From Cristatella mucedo (Eukaryota > Bryozoa > Phylactolaemata > Cristatellidae): a DNA stretch of 64,000 nucleotides. The number at the start of each line of letters is the position of its first letter. Position 1 is the stretch's first letter. The notes under the pieces were generated by a model. It was not told the DNA's origin. It was given only the letters and a program-made list of their open reading frames with translations, and did no database searches. Below are positions 35,027 to 53,754 of the stretch, piece by piece. The position numbers and the translations under genes were made by a program. The stretch covers positions 744,501 through 808,500 of the forward strand of contig WPIO01000121.1 of NCBI GenBank assembly GCA_009760855.2, given 5' to 3'.

Positions 35027-35570
35027 GTAATAATAATACACTTGATAAAGCACCCTCAGAAAACTCAATCTCTTTTTATAGGCGCTTTACATTTGCTGCA
35101 AGGGAAACACGATTGAATGATTATTAATAGAATGCTCAATAAACAACAAAAATAGCATGATTAGAGGTGACATGCACTGGGTCAGCATGCAAGTGAGGTT
35201 AGTGGCAGCATGCAACTGCGTCAGGAACCCACTAACAGCTGTCCTAAATAGGTGCGTTTTTAATTTCTTTTAAATTGTATCAAGTCAGGGACGTCATGAC
35301 GCAAGTCGGGAGCGAGTTCCAGGCTTTGGGAGCATACGAACTAAATGCATGGTCTCCAAAGGATTTGAGGTTTGTACGAGGTATTTGTAGACTGTTGGAT
35401 TCCGAAAAGCGGGTGGTACGATGTTGGCCTGGTGGGGCAGCAGATCTGATAGGTAGGCTGGAGCCAAAGAATGAAGGGACGTTAACGTGAGTGACAAAAC
35501 CTTGAAGTCGATGCGTTGCTTGACTGTTACTTGACAGGCTGCTTGACTTGAAGTTGATTCGTTGCTTGAC
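35027..35570 (-). mobile_element. LINE-A C-terminal fragment with tail
   Basis: Minus strand reads FSESNSLQIPRTNLKSFGDH and FSSYAPKAWNSLPTC, preceded by a scrambled DFKV/HVNVPSFFGS segment, then the 3' UTR and the tail ending in (ATT)n at the low-coordinate edge. Confidence 0.82.
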
Positions 35571-35693
35571 GTAGTCAGTCATCCATCTCGGTGCGGCCAT
35601 CCTTCATTTCAACCTACTTCCGTATCCTGCACATGCTGCTAGGCATCGCCTGTTGCCATGCCGTGATAAGGAGCAGCACTTCGTCAGTTGCAC

Positions 35694-35744
35694 ATCTCTC
35701 TCTCTCTCTCTCCCTCTCTGTCTCTCTCTCGTTCTCTCTTCCTC

Positions 35745-35780
<36 letters not shown>
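35694..35780 (+). repeat. (CT)n tract
   Basis: CT with CCT, TTC and TAT interruptions. Confidence 0.9.
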
Positions 35781-35782
<2 letters not shown>

Positions 35783-36289
35783 TCTTTCGATCCCAAGTAA
35801 CGTGGTAACCAGGCGAAAACGAGTCTGCACAACGCACAAGACTCTTCTACTGTCAAGTGAGCAGCACTTCAGCGACCACACACAGGTCCTCAGGGAAATC
35901 TGACCACTTATCAATAGTTGTAACTGGCACGGCATCTGCTTTGAGTGCTTTAACACCGGTCCCAAGGATACACTCCGGTCACACTCCTCCGGGAGGCCGA
36001 GGCAGAAGTTAGAAAAATTAGTTCATACGACCGGCACCGTTTCCTGTCTAGCATCTACCAAATTCCGAACTGGAATCAAACCGGGCGCCAGCTCGTTTAG
36101 CCCCGAACCCTCTAGTAATCCGCAAGGCCCCTCCGATACTCGATCGGCTTAACGCTAAACCCCACCTATCGAGCTGGCATAATTACTGAGTGCGACTTTC
36201 CGACACAGCTACTGTCCGCCGCCACGTGACCTCTGGGTCGACCAGCCGCTCTTGGACTTGGAAGGGCATCTCACAGAGGTTCACTCTAG

Positions 36290-36340
36290 CTGCTCCCCTC
36301 TTGCCCCCCCCCCCGGGGGGGGGGGCCGAGAGGGGAGCAG
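36290..36340. repeat. C12/G12 palindrome with 12-bp outer arms
   Basis: CTGCTCCCCTCT on the left and AGAGGGGAGCAG on the right enclose a run of C followed by a run of G, with TG/CCG mismatches between arms and core. Confidence 0.93.
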
Positions 36341-36689
36341 GGAGGCACCAGGTAATTTAAATCCAATGTGCATGCGTCAAATATGTCGACTACAAAAATC
36401 TGGTGGAATTCAGTCCTGCCACCGATTTAATATAGTTTATTATAGAATCAATGCGACCCTCTCGGTGCCTCCCATCGCAGTGCAGTATCCCGTGACACCA
36501 GGCAGACGCTTCAAGGCCTCTGCCATTCTGCCAGGGCTCTTGAAATCGGGCGTTGACAAACGACAACTTGGAACCGGGCACTGTTGTTAAGTTTAAAACC
36601 AAATTGATTTTGGCAGGCAGTTTAAAACCGTTTTTTCGCTGTTTTATTGGTTTTTCACTTGTTTTCGAAGACTTCGCCGATATTCACTC

Positions 36690-38890
36690 GTGCAAATTCA
36701 TCGGCGAACTCTTCATCCGACTCGTCCTCGTCCTCGTCAGATTCCTCATTCGAGACTCGCGCCAGCACTCGGATATTGTCCGGCGAACGCTTCATCACAG
36801 CACCGTTGTACGCGATGGCCACCATGCTTTTCCATCTTGCCGCGCTTTAGGCGAATGCGAAACCTGTATTGCCCGCGCTCTGTCGTCTTATGAATTCGCT
36901 CGACTCCAACGGCACCGGCTGGATTGCCGTGAATTTTCACAAGTACCGCGGTGGCGAGTTGCCCGTACGAGCCATGATCGATCATCAGTGCCCAGATCAA
37001 CGCCGGTTGAAGCTTTCGGTACTTGATCAATGTAGAATCCGGGCCTTTGCATATCGAAGAAAAGTTGGTGAGTTCTTCAACCAAGCGAGTCCTGGCGGGC
37101 TCGTCTGAATCAGCGCGATTTGATTCAATGCGATTATGCACTGCTCGTTCAGCAATCCTTGACCAAACCCAAGGAATGGACCGCCGTGCTACGAACCCGC
37201 GTTCTTCGCAAAATCAAAGTACAAAGGATCCGTAGCAAAAGCCAGCACGCACATCGGTCGAGCTGTAAATAGAACTAAATCGAGCTTGTAGACACCGCAT
37301 CAGTTCATCCTTATCCAGACCCAGAGCCGAATATCACAATATCGTGCGATATGGTTTTTGAAATGGTGGCCGTAATAAAAGAAGTACTCGTATACTGACA
37401 AAAGCATTGTCTCCTTCTAGAGTTTGCCAGTAACTGCATTGAGGGGAAGCAAGCAATTGCTCAGCGCGACGAGCATGATCCCAGTACGATGTTGACAACA
37501 CGATCTCACGCAGTTGATCCGTCTACACAATGTGCTTGTTAGTGTCGTCACGATCGATCAAACGAGACCAGATACCAGAACCGGCTTCACCGATAGCATT
37601 GACTTTACAGCATACGTAGAGGTTGTCCATCGCGTCTTCGTAAACCGAATGCAGCCGAAGACAGTTTGCCAACTCTTTTGCTCATACACGATATCGAACG
37701 TGGCGCTGACCACGTGGTGGACGCTCTTGATGCCCTTCACGACGCAAACCAATCGCCCGTGAAGAAACTTTGGCCGCGCAGCTCTCAGCGAATCCGCGGC
37801 GAGATTACGAAATGCGCGAGCTAAGCAATGAAACACGGCGATACGGCAGTCAACCGATTTCTTTCTCGAGGTCTTCGTGACATCTGGGCTGTCCGTGCAA
37901 GCGGTCCACATTTCGTCATTGATTCGACTGCCGAGCTCTCATCCTCAGTCGGCGGGAATAACTCGACGTTCAAACGGTCTTTCGGGTTCTTGATCTTACC
38001 AAGCAAATTTTCCGCCGACTCGTTTTGAATATCTATGGCGAACTGCTCCAGAAATATTGCCTGCGGGCCACAGGCCGTTGCATTGACGAGCTGCTTGCCA
38101 GCCCGGGTGGTGACAGACACCGCCAATGGTAACACGAACGACGTTGAAGGTTCGACTGACATTTGTACTAGCCGCCACGATCGCCCGGTTTCCTGCATCA
38201 AGCCGTTCACCGCCGATCTTGACAGCAGACGGGAAGTGGAACGAGGGACGCGGGAACTGGAAACCGAACTCTCGCCACGATGGCTGAGCCACGATGATGA
38301 TGATGAGCCACGACGATGATGATCGCCACGACGATGATGATGATGAGCCACGATGGCGAAGTGTGAAGAACGAGAACGTCGCGGCGGCGACGTGCGTCGG
38401 TGCGTCGCTTTCGCAAGTAGACGTCGCTTTAGCAGACTACTTGCTCTCTTTTGTTCCTCGTCGTTCGTGCATGCTGTCCTACCGAATGGATTTGGATGCG
38501 CTACTTGATGAACGGACAGACTGTGTAGTGGTGACAGAATTCGATCGGCGATGTTTCGGCGAAAAACCGCCAAGTTCAATCACATCAGTCAGGGCGTTAG
38601 AATGTTCTGGCTTGTGTTATCCTTGCGGCGGCCTCGGCTTCCTCCGATCCGCTGCCTTCCGGGCTTCTCTTTACAACTCAGTAGACGTTGCTTCATAGCT
38701 TGACGCGAATCCGCACGAGTGGACGAACACTGCAGGCATCGAAGCCGAGACAGCTTCCAATCCTTCCGACTCAAACTTCTCGGAAAATGGACAGATACAT
38801 CGCTGGCAGGGCGCTCACCTTTGCTCTTGTCTCGTTGCGCCATGGAAAGTGAACAATAGGTACGTCCGGTGCGTGGCAACGCCTCGCTGT
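36690..38890 (-). pseudogene. Unidentified minus-strand coding-like region, probably decayed
   Basis: Three consecutive long minus-strand frames overlap or abut. One, from about 38579 to 37821, has VQMSVEPSTSFVLPLAVSVT and ENLLGKIKNPKDRLNVELFP. One, from 37911 to 37558, has ADSLRAARPKFLHGRLVCVV and SATFDIVYEQKSWQTVFGCI. One, from 37141 to 36746, has LATAVLVKIHGNPAGAVGVE and YRFRIRLKRGKMEKHGGHRV. A change of frame near 36830 would lead to an acidic tail (NEESDEDEDESDEEFADEFA). A possible first exon with MAQRDKSKG and a GTGAGC donor lies at 38842-38818. I do not recognise the family. Frameshifts argue for decay, although unplaced introns are possible. Confidence 0.3.
38288..38360 (+). repeat. 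(GAT)n/GAGCCACGA repeat
   Basis: GATGATGATGAGCCACGACG-type units, four imperfect copies. Confidence 0.8.
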
Positions 38891-40360
38891 GACAGGGTGC
38901 TTAAAGCCAATAAAACCGAGGCTGATTTTTCGGTTGGTTTGAAACCTTCAAGCCAGGTTTCAAACGAATCATTTGATTAGCCGGTGTCAGCAACCTACCA
39001 TCCGGCCGTCCTTATCATCGATGTCCCCTGGCGCCAAACAGGGCGATTTCGATCGGGCGTATTTGCATTCTAGTGCTTGCGGGACTAATACATCCTCAGT
39101 CGTTGTCTGTCCCCTGACATCAACCTCTAATCGTTTCCCGATCCTTTATTGCTGCTATCCCCTAGACGTGGATTAGACACCGACAGTGTCTCATTAGTAA
39201 TCCAACTTCACCCGCACTCAAGGCAAGGATGATTTGCTATCCGTGACGTCGGGCTGGGATCGTGCGGTCGGTGCCAATCCCTCTCATTTGAGGTTGAACA
39301 CGAACCGCTGGAACCACACGCCAACCTCGTAGGCACACTAGAGTCCCGTTTAAAAGTGCCCTGGTTTATCGCGGCTAAAAAAACCGGGCTACTTCCTGTC
39401 TTGCGTCTCTACTCTACAGGCAGCGCGACTCATTTGGCTATTGGATCTCCAATTTTTCCCCCTCCTATTATTGATTTTCGCAACCCATGCTAATATTAAA
39501 CCCCCTAACCTCTGCAACTATTATTGACTTCACTTTCCCTTGCTAACGCCTCGTCGAGTGTTTGGGGTTTCCCAACAGTACCGGATGTACCGGATCATCC
39601 TGGATGTACCGGATCATCCAGAGGCGGATCATCCAGGGCCCTTATATATAGAGAGCCGACGGGACAGGAGGAGAGACAGGAGCGCGTCTGCAGCGCCTGA
39701 CGAACGGCGAGTCGCTTCTTTCTCTGGCGTCTCGTCGTACATTGAATTCCAGCCGGAAGGCGGATGTGTCGTCCCTCCGCCTGCTGCTGCTGCTGCCCTT
39801 CCCTTCACTGGCGCGCGCGAGCTTCACGTCCGAAGCGGCACCTTCACCTTCACCAGGCGCGAGAGCCAGAGCTTCCCCAGAGCACTTCCGCTTTATCAGA
39901 ATGCGACAGCGCGTCCAATGCACTTGTAAATAGCCCGTGCCTTATACGCTTGCCAGATCGCTAAGTCGTACGATAATCTCGTTTACGCGCACGATCTCAC
40001 ATCGCGATGCTCATAATCCGCGGCTTATCGCGTAAGCGACTAGGTTCAAGTTCAGGCGGCCGGGCACGCCTTGTTCGCAATCGAAGTTGGCAATCGGCTT
40101 GTCTGTCAAGGCTCGCAATCCATAGCCGCGAGGCATCGCACCGCGCGCGCGCTCGCGCGCAGGCGACGGGAGCGGATCGGAGCCGGATACAGCCCGCCGG
40201 ACCCGCTCCTTCTTCCCCTCTTCGTGCGCTAAAGCGCTCCTTCCCAGACTCCTCCGCGGAGCCTTCCTCGCCGCCACGCTTCCCAGACTCCTCCGCATAG
40301 CGTCGCGCGAAGCCGGCGAGCGCGCACGCGAGTCGCTAAAAGCTATTGACCGCGTCCTCG

Positions 40361-40402
<42 letters not shown>

Positions 40403-40709
40403 ACCGTGCGCCGCGGAGCGGCTCCCACGCGGCGGCGCACCGCGTACACGCCGCACACTTTCCGCTCGCCATTTCCGCTCAGCTAGACGCTCGAGACGCC
40501 GTCGCCTCGGGCGACGCCCGATGGGGTAGGGACGCCGAATGCATCGCGTCTGCCGCTCGCCGCCGCTGCCGCCGAGCTTCCGTCTCCCTCCTCGGCCACT
40601 CGAGCCACTCGAGGTGACTCGCACGGCGCTCGGTACGCGAGAGGGAGACAGACCAGCAAGAGACAGGCGCGATCTCTGCGTCAGTATTAGGACTACATGA
40701 ACCAGGATC

Positions 40710-40760
40710 ACACACACACACATACACACACGCGCGCGCGCGCACGCACACGCACGCACA
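40710..40760 (+). repeat. (CA)n-(CG)n-(CACG)n tract
   Basis: Alternating purine-pyrimidine run directly upstream of a retroelement tail remnant. Confidence 0.85.
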
Positions 40761-40767
40761 CTTTCTC

Positions 40768-40835
40768 TTTTGTGCCTAGAAAGAGATTGTTCTCTGAGGG
40801 CGCTATGCAAATGTATTACAATAATAATAATTATT
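40768..40835 (+). mobile_element. SINE-B/LINE-A-type tail remnant
   Basis: GTGCCTAGAAAGAGATTGTT, then CTCTGAGGGCGCTATGCAAA and AATAATAATAATTATTTT. Confidence 0.65.
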
Positions 40836-42719
40836 TTGCCTACTGCAATAGGTCTGTAGCTAAGATGCCACGTGTCTGCTTTCCGCGCCCCGCGCATCCA
40901 TGATCATCAAGAGATCCTGACTTCGTGGGTGGAAAACGCTCGGGCGAAACTCGACCACGCAGCTCGCACCGCAGTACAGCAAAGTAGGTCGTTGGCTTAT
41001 CATCAATTATATCTATGGCTTTCTCCCTCTCTCATCTCTCTCACCCGCTCGCTCGCCCTCTGTCTCTTCCTGTAGATGTATCGCGTTCTATCTTTTTACT
41101 TTGCTGTCCCGCGCCCGTCAGATTCGTCTCTCGATCCGGTTTAGTCTTGATCCGTCCCTTTCTGCCGTTTTTTTCGACTCTTCTTCCACCCATTTTCCTC
41201 GATTCTTTGTTCTCCGATCCACCAATCTCCTTCTTCACACCCATGCGACGCACGCTCGCGAGCAAGGTCTGCAGCTCGAAGCCGCGGCACCAACAAATGA
41301 CTGACTTTGAAATCGCGCCGCCAGTCCCCGCGATTCTCCGTGCGCGCGAGGGTGGCATGCCACGTGGGCGTTCGCCGCGTCCGGCTTACTGCTGCGCCTG
41401 CGGAACACTTCCGAACACTCGCCGCCGCTCCTGCCTCGGTGACGCAGTGCTCGGAGTTCCGCTGTGCGCGCACGCGAACGCGCATCGCGAGCGGAATCGT
41501 CGTCCGCTTCGTCTCGCAGAGTGCCGCCGCCGTCGCTTTGGTTTTCAATCAGCGCTACGCGGCGGCGGCGACACGGTTTTAAAACGGGAGGTTAATTGGC
41601 CAGCGGGACGCTGGCGCAATTACCGTCGCTTTGTCGCCGCCACCTGCAGCGTCGGCTGTGCGCAAAGGACCCACCATTTTCCGCTCGCGAGTGCTCGGCA
41701 AAGCCTAGTGCGCGGACCGCTACCGCCGCCGCCGTCTGCCCCTACGCGTCGCCCCGTCGCAGCGTCGCCGCGTCGCCGGGTCGCCGGCTGCCTACCCTGC
41801 CCATTCCGAAAAAGCTGCCGCGGATCAGATCAGGTGAGAGAAAGAGAGAGAGAGGGCGAGGGCACTTGTCGAGGCCGCTTCGGAGGCGAGCGTCGCTGCA
41901 GCGGTGACACTCGGCGATCGTTCGAAATCGCTGAGGTTGCGCTTCTGCTTTCCTCTGCGTCGCGTGCGCTCGCCGTGCGCCACCTCGTCGGCACTCGAAT
42001 CGGCTCGCGCGGCACCGTCACCTCAGCGACTGCGCGCGGCGACGCTTGCGGCTATCGGGACGCCGCCGACGCAGCCGACGCCGGCTCCCAAGACTGCGGC
42101 CCTGGAGAGCTCCGCCGGCGGCGGAGAGGAGAGCTCCGCCGCCGCCGCCGCAGTCGTAAAACGCGTGCGCGCGCGCGCGGATCGATCGGGGCAATTAGTT
42201 CAAGAGAGGAAACGTCGTGATTGCCTGTGCACGCGAAAGCCGGTCCGTCGAGAGTAGCGTCGCGCGCGCGCGCGCGCGCATGCGTCGACCGAATCCGTCG
42301 CATCGGATCGATCTCCTGCTCTTTGAGCGGCCCGCCGCCGCCGCCGCCGCCTCTGCCGCGAGTCAAAGCGCGCTCGTGCGGTGGGCGCGGTGGGCGCGAA
42401 GAAACGCGGCCGCCACCGGGTCAAGGGCAGACGGCGGCAGAGTGCGCCAGCGGCGCGCACCCGGTGTCCCCCGAGTCCCCGCGGCTCGGCCTCGTCTCTC
42501 GTCGTCGCTACCGAAGTAGTCGAGGACACCACAAGAGCGCGGCCGCGAGATGGCGCGACGGCGCGTGCTGCTACTGCCACGCGCTGCCAGAGCCTCGTTC
42601 TGGTCCCAAAGAATCGGTGGCGGAGCGCACGTGAATGCGCACGTGAATACGAGAGACAGAGTGATAGCGGAGGTGAAGGAAAGAAAGAGGGGAAAGATTG
42701 ATGTAGAGCGAGCGAGAGC

Positions 42720-42720
<1 letters not shown>

Positions 42721-42796
<76 letters not shown>
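42721..42796 (+). repeat. (GA)n tract
   Basis: About 37 GA units inside the CpG-rich block. Confidence 0.96.
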
Positions 42797-42798
<2 letters not shown>

Positions 42799-43540
42799 TG
42801 CTAGGCAGGTAGGCAGAGTTTACGGGTGAATCTGAGACGAGATCTGAGTCTGAGCACGAGAGAGTCTGCCGCCACCGACGCGCCCGCTCCACGGTTCGCT
42901 GACCGTGGTAGATCTGTACGCGCTCGCGCGAAAGCTCCTCGTGCATGTAAAGGAAGTTTACGGGCCATCGATCGAGCTGCGTGGACGCTTGAACGGCGCT
43001 GGGTAACGGCGCGGCCGCGCTCGCTCGCTGGTTATCGACGTCTGGGACTCGTGAGAAGTTGACCTTCGGCGCGACGCCAAGACGCGAGCTCGCGTTGCGT
43101 TGCCGCTTGCACTTCCGGTTCTGCCGAGTGCTGCGCTTCGCGGACGCAGCCGTGCGCGAGAGCACCAGCGCCCGGAGCTTTGAGCTTTGAGCTCAGGCGA
43201 CCGACCTTCCGCGGCGTTGGTGCCGGCGGCTGCACTCTCGACCTTGCGTGCATCCTGTCACGTGCAGTAAGAAAGAGCAGAGCTCGCTGTAGCGGATGAG
43301 ACTTGCCGAACAGTGAGCACCGCAAGAGGTCGCGGCGAGCGCTCGTCGCCTCACCCCGCGCGTGCCGAGTCTTGAGGACGACTAGCGGCCGCGGCGTCAG
43401 TGCTCGGCGACTAGCGGCCGCGGCGTCGGTGCTCAGAGCCGCCGCGGCGGCGCAGCGTCGCCGCGGCGGAAATGAGAGTCGCTCCCGCTGGAATAATGAC
43501 TGACGGCGGCGACGAGCATCGCTTAGAAGGAGGAGTTGTT

Positions 43541-43618
<78 letters not shown>
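43541..43618 (+). repeat. (CT)n tract
   Basis: About 38 CT units inside the CpG-rich block, about 750 nt from the opposite-phase (GA)n tract. Confidence 0.96.
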
Positions 43619-43620
<2 letters not shown>

Positions 43621-43756
43621 GAGCGCGCGCGCGCTTGGCTGTCCGCCGCCCGCAGTGCGAAATCCTTGCGAGCGGTGGCCACTCGGAGCAAACTTGCGCT
43701 TGAGTCTCTCGAGAGTCTGCGGAGTCTGACCTCTCGACCTCTGTAGAGAGCTCGTA

Positions 43757-43842
43757 CTCGAGCTACAGCGAGCCATTTAACTAGGCCGTTTAACTACAGC
43801 GAGCCATTTAACTAGGCCATTTAAGTACAGCGAGCCATTCAA
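43757..43842 (+). repeat. About 32-bp minisatellite, 2.7 copies
   Basis: CTACAGCGAGCCATTTAACT plus AGGCCGTTTAA, repeated with one or two changes. Confidence 0.85.
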
Positions 43843-43964
43843 CATTTAGCCATTCCGACTTTCCACCGGATGTCAGCCGATTTCTGCGACTTCTTTGAGG
43901 CCAAGCAGGCGAGCTCCAAGAGCTTTAGCCGAGTCGCGAAAGCGATTTCATTCTCTCCTAATGA

Positions 43965-44040
43965 TAGTAGTAATAATAATTCTATTTGATGTAGCGCCCT
44001 CAGAGAACTCAGTCTCTTTCTAGGCACTTTACATTCGCTC
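43965..44040 (-). mobile_element. LINE-A tail remnant
   Basis: TAATAATAATTCTATTTGAT, then TAGCGCCCTCAGAGAACTCA and AGGCACTTTACATTCGC. A tail-only copy in the CpG-rich block. Confidence 0.7.
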
Positions 44041-44250
44041 TTCTCTTTCTCCATCCTATCGCTTGGACTTATTTCTTAATGCGACGAATTTCCTGGAGGC
44101 GATTTACATTGAGGTAAGTCGCACACGGCGATCCCTTCGACGACGTCGCCACGGATCGGACCTGCCCGGCGGCGCGACGGCAAGTCTTCTCGCACGAGGA
44201 CGCTCGGCGTCCTCTCGCGAGACTCCGACGGCGATTGGCGAGAGGACGCC

Positions 44251-44285
44251 TTGCGACGCCGCGCGTCCTCCGCGCGGCGTCGCAA
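44251..44285. repeat. Perfect 15-bp inverted repeat, 5-nt spacer
   Basis: TTGCGACGCCGCGCG, spacer TCCTC, then its reverse complement, in CpG-rich DNA. Confidence 0.95.
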
Positions 44286-45105
44286 TCGGCGACGTCCCGC
44301 GAGCCTGTGCGACGCGAGACGGAAAGCGTCGCAGGCAGGCGCCCGCAGCGGCGACCACCTGCCGGACTGGCAATATCCGCTCGGCGTACGTCGCGTGCCA
44401 GAGAGAGGGCCGCCGCCCCCGCCGCCGACAGGTGATCTCGACGACGACGACGCTCGAGCGCCGGCACCGAGCGGCAGCCCCTCTTGACAAAGACGCTAAT
44501 CAAACGCTTTCTAATTCGTTCCATTACGATCGCCGCGGCCGCGGCGTTTGTGAGAACGTCGTGGGCGTGGTCGCAGCTTCCGCCGCCCGAGGAGCCGAGC
44601 GATTGGCCAGCCGCGCGTCGAGCGCATTAACGTTAGGCTCCGCTATCGATTAGCGGCGCTCGCTGCGGCCATATAGTGCCGACGAGGCCAGAACGAGACG
44701 CAGCGGTCGACCATTTTGTTTGCTGATTTGGTGTAGTGCACTCGTTGTACCTCCGTCGAGTCGTCCTGTGTCGTAGAATGGTCGGAGGTGAGAGAGCGCG
44801 CGCGCGCCCGGGCCCTCACTTCCCGCCCAGCTCGAAAGGACTCGGATGCCGGATGCCGGCGCGCCCGATCGCTCAGAGTGTCGTGCGTTCTTCGGAGCGC
44901 GCCTCCTGTGCCCCGGTGACCCGAAGGATTCGCGTCGCCGCCATTAGTTACCGGAAGCCGGCACTCGCGGGGCTCCGCCGGTAAACCGAACAGGCGGCAT
45001 TGGTCGGCCTCGCGAAAGAAATTCGCGCGCACACGCTAGTGGCACCGCGTCACGCGGGCGAGCAGCGAATTTCCTGTCGCCTCGCTCTCCTAGAGGTGGC
45101 AGCGG

Positions 45106-45142
45106 AGTAGGGTAGGTAGGTAGGTAGGTAGGTAGGTAGGTG
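45106..45142 (+). repeat. (GGTA)n, about 8 units
   Basis: Tetranucleotide run at the edge of CpG-rich DNA. Confidence 0.93.
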
Positions 45143-47707
45143 GGTAAAATTAAAAAATGGCCGCCAGCTCGTCAGCCGAGTCGCTGGTGAGCGGGCGTCG
45201 GCGAGGCCCCCCCTCCAGCGAAAAGATGGCGCTCGACAGGCGCGCGCTTCCGCCGAAAGCGAAAACGTCGGTGACGTTTCGCAGTGCGCTGACCCAGGTC
45301 GCGCTTTCCGCCGAATAGCGGCCAGGCGCCGCTGGCCACCGGCGCCGCGCCCGAATTTGGGTCACACGCGCGGGCCGCGCGGCCCGTCCGTCGCCGTTGC
45401 CCTCCTCCGACGGTCGCTTCCCCGGTGACGTCTCGGAGCGAGGCGCGGCTGCTGGGCGGCGGCTGCTGCGAGCTCTTTGACGAGGTTCCTCCTCCTTCTT
45501 CTTCTTCTTCGCTATCGTCTCGTCCCTTTTCATGGACGAGATTCTCGAGCTTCAATCGAGCACGCGCATCCGGTTCGCGGCATCCGCCTCTCGCTTCTCT
45601 TCTGTCTCAGAGTCCTCAACCTTCCTGTCGCTTCCTTTCCGCTTTTCCGGCTGCGCCTTCTTTACCGAACCCGAACTGAAGCGTGCGCATGGCATGCTGA
45701 GCAGGAGGATCCGGCGACGACGACCGAGGCGCGCGCCCTTGACCCAAACGGGCATGACCCGCTCGCGCGCCCTGCGAACGGTCTGCGCTCGTCCGCGAGA
45801 TTGCGCGAGATTGCTCGTCCGCGAGATTGCGAGAGAGCGAGAGAATACAGGATCGAGAAAAAAGAGTAAGAAGAAAAAAGAGCCGCTTCCGCTGCGCCGC
45901 TTCCGTCGCGGCGGCCGTCTGCTAGTGCGTCTAAATCTGCTGTGCGCACCCGCGCACAGCGGTAGAAATTTGAAGCGCCTCTTCCCGCCCACTGTCTTAC
46001 CTGAACTCGGCGGTAAGTAGGAAGCGGAGGTAGAGGAGGTAGAGGCGAAAGCGGAAAGGGAGAGTTCGCGGCGAAGGCGGAAGCTGCGAAGTTCACGCCG
46101 GGCGCGCGCAGAGTGCGGACAGAAGAGCAACCTCGAGACTGCATCGCTGCGAGGCGGCCGCGACCTCGGTCGCTTCGCGAGCATGCACCCGACGACCCCG
46201 ATGCGTCTGCTCCTCCAACTCCTCCTCTGCGACTCGAGGAAGCGCTGCTGCTACAGCTGCCTGACGTTTGCGGCGGCGGCGGCGGCGCCTCTGCCTCGGC
46301 GCTGTGCGTTCTCGCGGCGAAGTTGAAGTCGCTGATTAAAGCGAGGAGTTGTCGGCGGCGGCATTCTCGGGCCGCGGCAGCTGTCTGCCGTGGCCCTCGC
46401 CGGCGACGAACAAAAGACGCGCATTGGCGACGTGATTTGCGAGCACGCGCGCCGCCGCCGCCGCTCTCGCTGACATCGCCGTCGAACGACAGCTGCCGCG
46501 GGACGCCGCCGCGGCGGCGGCGTTTTCGGCCATCTGGCCGAAGTGGCCAATGGCCAGGCAAAGGCGCTCGCCAGCCCGCATCCATTGTGTCGCCGTGTCT
46601 CTTCCGCGGCGGGTGGGCGGGCGTGGACGGGCGCGCGTCCACCAGCTGTCCCACTGGCCGCCAATGGCCGCCAACGGCCGTAATGAGTGTCGCGTGCCGC
46701 GCCCGTCTGGGGGGGCGGAGCCTGGGCACAATGCGAGACAGGCACTCGAAGTCGATACGCGTGCGTGCTGCCTTCTGCCCCGCCGCCGCACGGCCGCCAG
46801 AGGGCGTCACTAGTTGAGCCCTCGCGTTTGATGCGCTCGCCGCGCCCACCCACTCTCGCAACTCGAGGTCGCATCGCGGGCTGAACGCTGGAGGCGGCGG
46901 CGGCTGCGGCAACGGCGGCGGCCCGATCCGACGGGGCGGGCCTCCGCCGCCGCCGCCGTCGAGCTAATTGAGTTGTCCCGTCCCGTCGCATCGCGCGGTC
47001 TTTATCGGCCTCCCGGCGGGATTAGCCGGGCACGACGCCGCACAATGGCCCTAGGGGTCTTTGTGCTGCGCTGGTCGCGTGCGGCAAATATTGACACCTG
47101 TCAGCGAACGCCGACGCGAACAAAGGACGACGGCGATCGATAAATAGCTTCTGCCCGAGCGCGGTACGCAGCAGTTAGACGGCGACGGTCGGCCCGCTCG
47201 AGCGGCAGGCAAGAGAGCGACAGAGAGCGACGGAAAGAGAGAGAGTGAGAGAGAGAGAGATAGAGAGAGAGAGAGATACAACGAGTGACAGACGCCGCTG
47301 CCGCCGAAGCCGCCTCGACCTCTCGAAGTACGCGCGCACGGCGATACCGCGAAATACCGGTGGCACGAGCTCGCACGCGCACCGTCATCTGGCGCTGGCC
47401 GTCGAGTCCGCCGCGACCGAGCAGCTCCGACGACGCGACCGTCGCCGCCGCCACCGTCTCCGTCGCGAGAGCCAAGCAATGGTGGCTGAGAGCTTCTGTC
47501 TGAGCGCCGGTAATAGCGAGGCGCAATGCGGCGGCGCGCGCGCGCTGCGCCACGCCGCGCCGCCGCCGTCCTCTTCCGGCGGCGGCGGCGCGGCGCGACG
47601 AAAGTTGGGGGCTGTGGCTAGCGCGCGCGCGCTGCGTCGCCGCCGCCGCCGCCGCCTCCGCAGCAGCAGCCAGACAGCCGCCACTTGCTCGCCTTGCGCC
47701 GCCGCAG

Positions 47708-53754
<6,047 letters not shown>

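Noticed and set aside
41015-42220. 401-codon frame, and the 416-codon minus frame at 45662-46912
   Set aside because: Arg/Ala/Ser-rich on both strands in very GC-rich DNA where stop codons are rare; no motif and no splice-consistent partner.
45648-45720. GCAFFTEPELKRAHGM, superficially like RNP1 of CELF RRM1
   Set aside because: No AG acceptor precedes it, the flanking residues do not fit RRM1 and the frame does not link to exon a.
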